DNA from: Climacium dendroides | Lineage: Eukaryota > Streptophyta > Bryopsida > Hypnales > Climaciaceae | Direction of reading: 5' to 3' | Assembly: GCA_950106755.1 (NCBI GenBank) | Contig: OX467090.1 | Location: forward strand, 13,391,489 to 13,455,488 | DNA length: 64,000 nt | In this document: positions 1 to 9,628 of the stretch, piece by piece | How positions within the stretch are numbered: position 1 is the stretch's first letter | Layout of the letters: each line of letters begins with the position of its first letter | Notes under the pieces: generated by a model | What the model saw: the letters and a program-made list of their open reading frames with translations, nothing else | Database searches by the model: none | What the model was told of the DNA's origin: nothing | Position numbers and translations under genes: made by a program

Positions 1-134
1 AAATAATGTGAAGAGCATCATCAATTGTCTACCATAACGCTCTCTTGACAATATCCAAGCCATTTCATATTTTTTTGAGCTTTGTAGAATTAATTATGAA
101 ATTTTGAAGTTGAAATGGCATAGGACTGAATTCA

Positions 135-222
135 CCCACCTTCTCAAATGTACATTGTTTGTACATTATTAAATGATATAAAAAAGCAACATGTACAAGT
201 AGTATACGTTTGAGGAGGTGGG
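135..222. repeat. 88-bp near-perfect foldback (32-bp arms)
   Basis: The left arm 135-166 and the right arm 191-222 are inverted copies with only about six mismatches over 32 bases, separated by a 24-base AT-rich loop. The outer ends read CCCACCT..AGGTGGG. It could be a tiny foldback transposon relic or, if transcribed, a hairpin RNA. A related string (GTACATTTGAGGAG) occurs near 18,075, so the sequence is part of a dispersed repeat. The rest of 1-449 shows nothing recognisable. Confidence 0.7.
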
Positions 223-449
223 CAATTTTAGAGCCTATGCACTTTTAGAACCTCCTACTTTACCAAGCTAAATTGTTTTAGATATACACTAACTTGCCTT
301 TAGAACCTCTGATTACTCTCAAAGTGCCTAATTGTTGCACTTAATTAAGTAGTTCCATCTCTAAAGAGTCATGTGGCCTTTGCCAATGACTTAATCCAAT
401 TTGCAACAATTGTGCATACATTGTGAATGTTGGAGAGGTTGCATGATCT

Positions 450-1411
450 TTAACCCCTAAAGTCCCAAAGTCCTTGCAAGGGAGACTTGGAATTTTGGAT
501 AGGCTTGTTTGATTTCAATTTTTAACATGATTTTTTGAAACTATTTTTTAAGATAGAAAATTAAATTATCTTTTGGAGAATATATTTTTTTCAATTAGTG
601 CCCAAGAACAAAAATTATGCCACCCTAAGTTCAAAAAACAACCCGAGAGCTGATCCAAAAAAATCACAAGCAATTGATTTTTTTTTAATTTGATTTTTTT
701 TCTCAAAGATTATATTTTTGTCTACATTTGAAGCTTTGATTCATTCTATTTGGACTAATGATGAGAAAACTATGAAATTTTTTGTTTTTCAGACAATCTA
801 AGCATTTTTTGGAAAACTAGCTTATAGATTTCATTTTTAAATGCAATTTTTAAATTTTTCAAAAGAAATTGTTAGATATGGTTAAGTTTGTTTGATAAAA
901 TAATCTCATTGTTGGGATTATTGTGTTTCAATGCCATCTTAGAGCTATTAACAGTTTAATTTTCCCTTTAGTCTTGAATGTACTTGTACTTAACAAATTT
1001 TTAATGAGTGAAAAATATGTTTATTTTTTTTCCTACGATTTTCAATTCAATTCTTTACAATAAAATATTAGAAAATCAAAATTAGTAAATCAAAAATTCT
1101 AAGTTCAAGAAAATGTCAAAGAATTTTAAGTTCAAAAGATGTCTAAGATGTCAAAGAATTTAGTCAACTAAGGTGTAAAAAAATTTGTTTTCTTCACCTT
1201 TATTGCAAATATCCTACAATTTACGCAATCAAGGTTTTTGAAATTTCTTACATGTGTTCTTATATTAGTCAAGTCTTGGGTCAAGTGCAAGATTCTACAA
1301 TTAAATATATAGGAAAAATAATAATTTTTAAAGTCTTTTCTTCTTTGTAATAGAAATGATAGTTTTGAGTGTTTTTTGATGGAAAAAAGGCCTTGGGACT
1401 TTAGGGGATAA
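450..1411. mobile_element. non-autonomous DNA element with TTAACCCCTAAAG inverted ends
   Basis: The left end reads TTAACCCCTAAAGTCCCAAA and the right end is its inverted copy (complement TTATCCCCTAAAGTCCCAAG). No transposase frame is visible in the 962 bases between. The subterminal right end, with a ...TGGATAGAAAAATGGCCTTGG-type string, is shared with the short element at 16,559-16,774. If TTAA is a target-site duplication the element proper begins CCCCTAAA, the form used by piggyBac-type transposons; that assignment is inference. Confidence 0.6.
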
Positions 1412-1992
1412 CTACAAACCACATTCAAAATAAAAATAAAAAATAATCTTCCAATCATCTCATTTGTAAGAACTTTGAAATTCAATATCTTGTATGCACA
1501 GAGGAGTGAAAGGGCTTTGTTGAAGTGTGAGAGGTTGCATTCTTAATACAAACTAAAAGCTTTACATGCATGAAGGAGTGCATCAAGCTTTGATATGTGG
1601 TGCTTGTAGACATACACATCTCAAATACTTTAGAATTGGTAAATTTATACACATGGAAATTAATAGACATAATTTAATTAGTAAATGTTTCAAATTTACA
1701 TTAGTAACTTTACATTTTAATGGACCAATAGTTGCAATAGAATTTCTAAAAATTATCTATATAACTGATAATGAGTTACATGTTATAATCATGATCCCTT
1801 CCGTCTACTTCCCCTTTTCTAACCTCTTGATCATGTTCATAGTACCAATTCTTTCTCCATCTTTGTCCCCTTCTTCCTCTTCTTCTAGAAGTTCTTCAAG
1901 GTTTATTGTAGGTGGAGATACTAGTGGCAGAAGTAGTGGTGGCAAAGTTATAGGTAGTTGTTGTGTCTTCTACCTTCGAATATTTTGGAAGG
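1412..1992. other. gene-free stretch, possible tail of a transposon ORF on the minus strand
   Basis: No gene seen. On the minus strand 1,805-1,965 a frame with an acidic run (LEELLEEEEEGDKDGE) stays open and ends in a stop. It lies just downstream, in the minus direction, of the coding remnant at 1,993-2,440 and may be its frameshifted continuation. A plus-strand open frame of 169 codons from 1,566 covers the same bases and is probably a shadow. Confidence 0.4.
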
Positions 1993-2440
1993 TTACACTT
2001 TCTTTAACTTGTACAACCTTTTTTGCATACATAGTAGAAAGTATCTATTTGCTAAAGCTAGATTATTGCTTCTAGCTTTTTCAAAAAGATTCATAGCAGT
2101 TTGATCAATTGTGCATTGAATTTGTTGCGCCAAAAACACATTCCTTTTAGCCACATCCGATGACAAAGAAGAGATAGCTTCTACAGTTTAATGCAAAGTG
2201 TTTGCCCTTGCATTTTCATTTACTTTTAGTCTCTTCGCTTGTTTTGAATCCATTGGCCTATTAGAAAATGTACCTATATTAGGACTTAGAATACTAAGAA
2301 GAGCTAGGATATTAGGCCCGAGGATACTAAGACCTAGGATACCAAGAGGCACTTGTTTATGAGATGTAGATAAGAAAGCAACACCAGTAAAGGGATGATC
2401 ATGTCCATGGTTTTCTACTTGAACAACATGACAACATGAC
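1993..2440 (-). pseudogene. decayed ORF, possibly the Myb-like/NAM-associated partner ORF of a PIF/Harbinger element
   Basis: Read on the minus strand from about 2,440, one frame stays open through HPFTGVAFLSTSHKQVPLGI and NRPMDSKQAKRLKVNENARA, meets one internal stop after NTLH, then continues through SSDVAKRNVFLAQQIQ and FEKARSNNLALANRYFLL to a stop at 1,993-1,995. The motif NRPMxSKxAKR resembles the RP(I/M)GxKxAKR signature of plant NAM-associated/Myb-like proteins carried by PIF/Harbinger transposons. That family call is from memory and moderate. A Harbinger transposase remnant lies 2.7 kb away on the other strand, so both may come from one old element. With an internal stop and no clear start it is not an active gene. 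Confidence 0.45.
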
Positions 2441-5122
2441 TAATAGACGTCACATGACATCCAATAGAGCCCTCAAGATGTCTAGTTGACCAAACATCAA
2501 ATTGACTTTAAAATAAATCATTAAAACTTTATGATTTTGACATATAAAAGTTTTATTTTAAAAAAGTGTCTCAACTTAATGAATATATTACATTCTAAAT
2601 TTAGGTTCATAATTATAATGAGATTTTAATTATTCTGAGTTCTTGAGAATGAACTTATATGACAGGATGTAACGGGGTATCAACAAGTTGTCTAGTACGA
2701 CATGCGACATCAGACATCCTACACGACACCAAAACTCAAAAATATGCCGGATAAGACAACTTTGATCACATCTAGTAGATGACCTTTTTCCTAGTGTGTT
2801 GAATATGTTATGTTTACTTGGTTCAAAGAAGTGAAGAAGATTTTTCACTAACACCCAACAATGCGTGAATGAATAATTATTTTTATTATTTTCATGATGA
2901 CTTTGATAAAGTTTAAAGCCTTGTCAATAATGTCAATTTATTTGTGCCTAACTTGTCGAGGTTTCTAATAGTCATGACACAAACATTAAGTTTAGCTGTT
3001 TAAGTCATTATTATGTTGAATTGTGTTTCAAATAACTTGACTGATCTTTCAATGGCACCTAATTAAGAAGATCATGCTTTAGTAACCAAATTTAGTATTA
3101 TAACCAATACTTACTCCCATGTTCAAATTAAACATTTTAAAAAGTAATTTTCTATTGGATTTAGGATTTAGACTAATATTATATCACACATATTTTGTTG
3201 CAAGTGTAGCTCAATTTCAAATTTATTAGTCTATTACATAAAAAATCAAATGTATAATAGTTTTATCCTTACCTTTTCCAATTCTAGCCATATAGTGGTT
3301 TTCAATTCTTTTCCAAAATTTTGTATCCTTTTGTTGTACCACTATGATGGGATTTTGGCTTACATGCATCAAACTCTAATACAGTTGAATTTCATTATTG
3401 GTATTGTAGTTTTTAGACCTTCTTAATGTACCTTCACCTTCTATATTTATAGTCTTCTGTATATACACCTCTCACTTTAAACGAATAGAATTATATCATT
3501 ATAAAATGAATTGCAAAATACTCTATAGAATAGGTACCAATTATCAAATGAACATTGTTATAAAGAATATTACAATGCGATAGAGTACAAGATGCTTAAT
3601 ACAAAGAGAAAATGCAAAATCAAAAAATTTGCAACAATTCCACAATTTAAAGGCTATATTTGTTATATTGAGCTTTTTGCAATCTCATTTTTATCTTTGA
3701 CTCAGAGATAAACCGCTTTATCTCTTTATTAGTATTTTTTATAAATGGGTAACAACACCAACTTTTATAATTTCATTTTAGAATCATATTTGAGCATTAT
3801 TTACTCTTGGTTTCAATTATTTTTTTTGTAAATGAATTTATAATATCTAACATTCTGTCTCAAAATTTGCGAAAAGTCTCAATATAACAAATATGGTCAT
3901 GGCATACCTTGTAAAACAATGTACAAAAATTATAGAGTATAATACAAAATGAAAGAGATGAGAATGAAGGTTTAGGATTTATTATGTTTGGAAAATTTAT
4001 TTCTATAATGGTTGTTGGTTTTACTTTCTATTTATTTTTTTAAATAGCAAATAGATATAACTTTAAATTGCTTTAAATTGGACTGTATTCTCAACCACGT
4101 GTAATATACCCTAACCCAATAAAAGATTGCAAATATTCAAAATTAGGAAAGATTGTACCTTTAACATGAGTAAGCCCTAAACCTTACCCCTTCCAAACAC
4201 TTCCAATTTCACATTATAGAAGAATGTTGTGACCCAAAACGCAAACTCAAATGAAGATTTGCAATTAGAATTTGTAAGACTCTTTATTCATCAATCAATC
4301 CAAACAACAAAATTGAGCACAATAAAAGACCACCATGGAAACTGAAAGCTACCCGTAGAAACTTGTGGAAACTCAAAGCCACCGTACAATAATTTTCAAA
4401 GCGAAAACCCAAAGCCTTGGAAACTCAAAGTGGGAACCCATGGAAACTCAAAGCCACCATACAAAAAATTTCAAAGCAAAAACTCGTGGAAGCTCAAACT
4501 TGGAAGCTTAAATCCACCCATGGAAACTCAAAGTGGATACCCAAATAGAAGGCATCAAAGAAATTGCACAATGAATGAAAAATGAATTAGAATAGTGATA
4601 AGAAGAGGAATTGTGAGTTAGAGAATGGAATTGCTTACTGGAAGAAAAAGATTCCAAGGATTCAATTTGTGGTGACGAATTGAAAACTTGGAGTTTTAGG
4701 TTCAATTGTACTGCAGTGTGAAGATTGTAGTGGAACCAATGCTTGAATTGCAAAGTGCAATTTGAAATTTGGTGATGGTGTTTGAGGTAGTTTACAAGGA
4801 AGCTCTAAAGAAGCTCTAGAGAAGTTTAGTGGGGTCTTAGCCTTGCAGGTAAGACTTTTTGCGCTCCCTAGAGAAAAAAACAAGAGAAGATTTTGGCAAA
4901 TGGAAAACTACGGAAAACTAAACCTAAAATGAGAGAGGAGAAGGCAGTGGCCGCTTCTCTACATGGACATGAAAATGAAGGAAATGTCCAAATTAACAAA
5001 AATCACAAGGTGAGGAAGTTCATTAATTGATTTGGACAAATCTTTGCCAATTTTCTATCATATAGGATGTCGTTCCCTTGTAGTGATTGGTAGCAAACTT
5101 TCTAAAGGAAAAATCACAAGGT
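2441..5122. other. AT-rich intergenic DNA
   Basis: No gene supported. The only structure seen is the 75-bp direct duplication at 4,366-4,515 and scattered short frames without recognisable motifs. Confidence 0.6.
4366..4540. repeat. 75-bp tandem duplication built on TGGAAACTCAAAG
   Basis: Two 75-base units start at 4,366 and 4,441, both reading TGGAAACTCAAAGCCACC then a CAAAGC(G/A)AAAAC segment. Extra copies of TGGAAACTCAAAG stand at 4,418 and 4,521. The repeat lies about 600 bases upstream of the transposase remnant and may belong to it, which is not shown. Confidence 0.65.
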
Positions 5123-5500
5123 ATGAATTTCAAAGTTAATGGTCATCAATATCTACAATACAATCTACTAATAGATGGAATCTACCTCAAGTAGAATACC
5201 TTCATTCAAAACATTCACATTCCCCGAGCAAAAAGAACGACAACACTATGCAAAGACACAAGAAGCTACCTGCAAAGATGTGGAGCTTTATTTTAATGTT
5301 TAACAAGCAAAATGGGCTATAATTCAAAATCCAAGTCAACAACAGGATCTAGGTAACATAAATAATATTTTAATGGCATGTGTCATCATGCATAATATGA
5401 TAATCGAAGATGAAAAAGACCAAGACTTGGAGCCTATTAACCCATGTATTGATATGCAATTATTAACCCTTCAAGGCCTAAGGCGATTTTTGGTTTAAAA
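5123..5500 (+). pseudogene. PIF/Harbinger transposase C-terminal remnant
   Basis: The frame from 5,126 reads NFKVNGHQYLQYNLLIDGIY, matching the VNGxxYxxGYYLADGIYP block of plant Harbinger transposases (Plant_tran/DDE_4 type). A stop follows (LK*NTF), then a one-base frameshift at the HIP/FPEQKER junction. The second frame gives KERQHYAKTQEATCKDVE, a stop where the family has FGVLQ, then QAKWAIIQNPS and LMACVIMHNMIIEDEKD. The last block is the family's well-known C-terminal IMxxCIIxHNMIVEDE motif. Two stops and one frameshift show it is dead. The catalytic DDE region upstream could not be found. Directly after it, at 5,462, starts a different TTAACCC-ended element, so the frame's tail overlaps that element. 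Confidence 0.8.
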
Positions 5501-6436
5501 ACATCATTGCTTTTCAAGCCTTATAAGTCTACATGTCACTAAAGTATAAAAATCTCAACCATACAATCTTGTAGTGTGCATATTGTAGATGACGTGAATC
5601 AAATTTGGAGTCATTTGACCGCATGGATTGCAAGATCATAATGTTTTAGTATTGAAAAAGATGCTCAAATTTTTTTGAAAACACATTTGGAGGTGAAATT
5701 TGATTTCTAAACCTACTCTAATGAAAAAGCTTTAAACTAAAAAGGGCTTTGAAATCAATATAAAACCACATTGGTGAAAAAAAATTCATTAATGTAACTC
5801 ATTGTGTTTGCAAAATGACTTTGAAATGTCAAAAAAATAGCAAAAAAAGGGTGCAAAAAACACATCTATGACTGGCCCTTCTACTAAAATGCTTCTCAGT
5901 CCCTCATAAATTCTTGGATTGATATGAAATTTTAGACACACAAACTAGACTAAAATGCGCAACTTTTCCAAAAAAATTTATTAGAAATGAACACTGTATG
6001 AAGAAGAAACAAGCCGCCAAAGTTCACTGTAATCCAAAAATGTCTGGTTTCTGAACTTCAAATTGCTCCCAAACATTCAAAAACTTGCTTTTCCATGAAA
6101 ATTTGACCACAATAACTAGACTTCTAGAGGAACAAAGCCCAGCAAATTTTATTGAAAAAAAACATCGGATGAAGGAGATACAAGCCCCCGAAGTTGCAGC
6201 CATCAACTGCAGTTTGGTGAACTCAAATTGAACCTATGAACTTCGATTGGCTCCCAAAAAATCTTTACATCTTGGATTGATCTAAAAATTTTACCACACA
6301 AACTAGACTAGTATGCAAAACTTCTTTAACAAGTTTTATTAAGTTTAGACATTGGATGCAAAAGTTACAATACTTTGAATTGGACTTCTAGACTATGTGA
6401 GGCCACTTTTGGACCCCTTGGGCGTTGAGGGGTTAA
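5462..6436. mobile_element. non-autonomous DNA element with TTAACCCYTCAA inverted ends
   Basis: The left end TTAACCCTTCAAGGCCTAAG mirrors the right end (complement TTAACCCCTCAACGCCCAAG). The 975-base interior has no coding frame. It holds three diverged direct copies of a unit of about 170-190 bases, recognisable by ACTAGACT at 5,944, 6,115 and 6,302, each followed by a TTTTATTRAA-like block and GGATGAAG/GTATGAAG-like strings. The ends belong to the same TTAACCC class as other elements here but the interior is distinct. Confidence 0.6.
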
Positions 6437-8039
6437 GACATGGATTAACATTTCAAGATTTTTTATATGGAACCAAGGCTATTGTCACTAAAAGTGCAAA
6501 CTACACATTTAGAAATGACCTCATTGAATATTTATGGGCATTAAAAGAAAGGTCTTAGGACTCAAAGTACATGTTGAGAACATTAGTTTATACTTTGGGG
6601 GGGAGCACATTAAATGATGATTAAATTATTTGAAGTACATGTCATAATACTCATAGGCATAGCTACATTGCAATGATCTCATACATTTGTTGAATAAGAG
6701 CATAAGATTTTGGGTGTGGAAAGTATTATGATACTATAATCAAATAAAATGTTATATGAATACGTTTATTTTTCTGGGTCTTTGTAAACAATACTAAGTA
6801 CGACCCACTTGTGATAAAGATTTTATTTTGAGATGAAATTGTTTTGTTAGCAAAATGGTGAAATCTTACTTTGACCCTTAATCCTTTATGGTCCGTGCAT
6901 CCCAAAAGTAGATGCCTATTGGTCAATCTTGATTTTAACTTATAAAATATCCATTATTGGTGTGTATTTTAAACTAAGAAAATGAAGCTTGACAAGTTTT
7001 AGTTCTGTTCCATTTCAAAATTTTGGAAATAATTGAAAATAAAAGCAATTACAAGCTTCAAGTGTCAAAATCCGTATCACTTTGCATTGTATGTTTTTCA
7101 TTTGAATTTTATCCTTTTGAACTCTTTTCTCAATCTTCAATTATAAAATTATGTTTTTCATTTTGATATTTATTCATAGTAAAAATTCCAAATTGTTTGA
7201 ATATATATTATAATTGATATAGTTTTATTTCTATCTTTTACTTTAAAAACTTACAATTATTTATTTTTTCCATCAAAATTTATGAAAAAGTGAGTGTTAG
7301 TAGAAAATACTCTTTTTCACATGTGAAAAGTATCAAAATTATATATAATAGGATAAACTTAGTTTGATAGTAAAATTTAACTTAAAGGTCATTATGAAGG
7401 GAATTTTTAGTGTATAAAATTAACCAACTAATTCAAAAAAATTCACACTAATTTCATTGCTACTTGTACCTCTTGAAATATTTTCAAATTAATTGAATTT
7501 TTTTGCTATATTTACAAATTAATTTTCACTTTTAGTCACAAAAATTAAAACTATGGCAATTTTTCATGTAGAAAAGTAAAAAAATTCATAATGATTGACA
7601 ATTAATAGTGTTATATTATAAAAATAAAAGAATGGTACTTGAAGGCAATTTAAAAAGGAGAATTTAGTTTAGATATGAAATTTTGACTATTTTGCAACGG
7701 ATTTGAGCCTATCTTGGGGTTAAAGGACACTACAGTCAAAGGGTCTTGGATGACTTGACTCTCCACTGTAGAAAAAAGAGTGCACCCATTGGTCCAATAG
7801 TCAAAGCATTTTAATGACTACTTTGGTCATGGAGAGCACATCCTTTACAAGTTAATGTTGTAGACTATAATGTAATGACAACTTTGAAAGAAAAAAAATT
7901 GCTCAAAATATTTAGCATTTTTTTTGGTAGTTTCAACCTTTTTTTTCCTAATTTATTTGAACTTCTAGCATTTTCTAAATAAACAAGCATATCCAACCTA
8001 TAATTCCAATCAACCTTACATAGTTTCAATCAACAACTT
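6437..8039. other. AT-rich intergenic DNA, no gene seen
   Basis: No coding frame with recognisable motifs, no RNA gene and no clean repeat was found. Composition is strongly AT-rich with many A and T runs. Confidence 0.6.
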
Positions 8040-9046
8040 TTAACCCTTAAAGGACAGACTCGTAACTATAGAAATCATCCCTTTTGGCATTGTGTGCACA
8101 ACTGGTTTTTAAAAAAAAATCCTAAAGCACTCATTGGAAGTCAAACTACTATACAAGGCCTCCCCTTTTCATGCAAAATTCCAAAGATGAATGGGTGCAC
8201 TTCTATCCTACACACAAAGATTTTTTGTCATTCATTGACCAAAATATGGCTACAGCATCATTTATAGGTTAAAAGTTAAGAACAAGAGCCAACATCTTCA
8301 TGTTCAAATTGAGAGTCCGTAGTTTCAACAAGTCAAGAGAGCTGGATCGAAAGTCCCGAGGTACTATCTTATTGATGCCTATATCAGTATTTTATTTGAT
8401 TTTTTACCTCCCAGTCACTCAAACTTGGCCTCTCAACCCTTTAAAAGGCAAGCATGTGACCATGGAAATCATCCTTTTTGGCATTATGTGAATAGCTGGT
8501 TTAAGAAAATCCTAAAGCACTCATTGGAAGTCAAACTACTATAGAAGACCTTCCCTTTTCAAACAAAATTTCAAAGATGAATAGTTGCACTTCTGTCCTA
8601 CATACAAAGATTCTTTGTCATTCATCGACCAAAAAATGGCTACAGCTCCATTTATAGGTTAAAAGTTAAGAACAAGAGCCAACATCTTCATGTTCAAAAT
8701 GAGAGTTCGTAGCTTCAACAAGTCAAGAGAGCTGGATTGAAAGTCCTGAGGTACTATCTTATTGATGCCTATGTACTCTATTTGATTTTTTACCTCCCAG
8801 TCACTCAAACTTGGCCTCTCAACCCTTAAAAGGCGAGCATGTGACCATGGAAATCATCCCTTTTGGCATTATGTGAATAGTTGGTTTAAGAAAATCCTAA
8901 AGCACTCATTGGAAGTCAAACTACTATACAAGACCTCCCCTTTTCATCCAAAATTTCAAGGATGAATAGTTGCACTTCTGTCCTACATACAAAGATTCTT
9001 TGTCATTCATTGACCAGAAAATGGCTGCAGCATCATTTATGGGTTA
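8040..9046. mobile_element. three tandem copies of a ~230-bp TTAACCC element with its flank
   Basis: Copies lie at 8,040-8,272, about 8,433-8,662 and about 8,819-9,046. Each starts (T/C)AACCCTT(T/A)AAAGG and ends ATTTATRGGTTAA, with shared interior blocks such as GAAATCATCC, AAGCACTCATTGGAAGTCAA and TCATTCATYGACC. The unit including a flank of about 160 bases repeats every 394 and 385 bases, so the element was multiplied together with neighbouring DNA. An inverted copy lies near 31,940-32,173, another copy at 62,105-62,332, and partial copies at 39,124 and 62,340. No coding capacity. Confidence 0.85.
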
Positions 9047-9284
9047 AGAGGTTATGAGTGGAGAGGACTTGTTCAATGGATGGCAACCCATTTTGCAAGG
9101 CAGGTGGTGATGCTCTAAGACTTTGGTTCAGTACTACAGATTCGTAGTAACGGTTACGTGGATGAATGAAAATCTCTGTACGTCACTTGATTCCACAGTG
9201 CCATACAGACGGAGACAACAAGGACACATCGCCAGCACCTTTCACAGCAATCCTCTGAACTCCCGTACAATCAGTCCTCGCACA

Positions 9285-9465
9285 ATTTCTCCTCCACAAT
9301 TTCGCCTGCACAGGCAACTTCTCCACCACAATTTCTCCTGCACAGGAAATTTCTCCTACGCAATTTCGCCTGTACAGGCACTTTCTCCTCCACAATTTCT
9401 CCTGCACAGGCAATTTCGCCTATTCAATTTCTCCTCCACAGGCAATTTCTCCTCCACAATTTTTT
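9285..9465. repeat. 32-bp minisatellite, about five to six copies
   Basis: The core YACAGG recurs at 9,309, 9,341, 9,373, 9,405 and 9,437, an exact 32-base period, within units of the form CACAATTTCTCCTGCACAGG. It sits 170-340 bases upstream of the serine racemase start codon, in the promoter or 5' leader. A protein frame runs through it because 32-base units shift frame each copy; no function is implied. Confidence 0.85.
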
Positions 9466-9467
9466 CA

Positions 9468-9475
9468 CTATATCT
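9468..9475 (+). promoter_or_regulatory. possible TATA box of the serine racemase gene
   Basis: CTATATCT lies directly after the 32-bp minisatellite and about 155 bases before the start codon, followed by a C-rich stretch. Position fits a core promoter with a leader of roughly 100-130 bases. Weak motif, no transcript data. Confidence 0.3.
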
Positions 9476-9628
9476 TCACCCCCTCCGCATCATCCATACC
9501 CAACTTTAATTGTTTTCTTAAAAAAACAATTCCTCACTAATTTTGTATATCATCTCTCCATTAATTGCAACTCTCTGCGCGCGGATCGAGCTCAAATTCT
9601 GAAACTTCTGTGACAAATCCAGATAACG

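Noticed and set aside
1566..2075. 169-codon plus-strand open frame
   Set aside because: It overlaps the minus-strand coding remnant, is hydrophobic/Ser-rich without motif, and is probably a shadow.
9269..9480. CRISPR-like array (32-base period)
   Set aside because: There are no unique spacers; units are contiguous and diverged, and the genome is eukaryotic. It is a minisatellite.
9123..9509. 128-codon open frame just before serine racemase
   Set aside because: It is produced by the 32-bp minisatellite; amino-acid content is repeat-driven and the frame ends before the real start.
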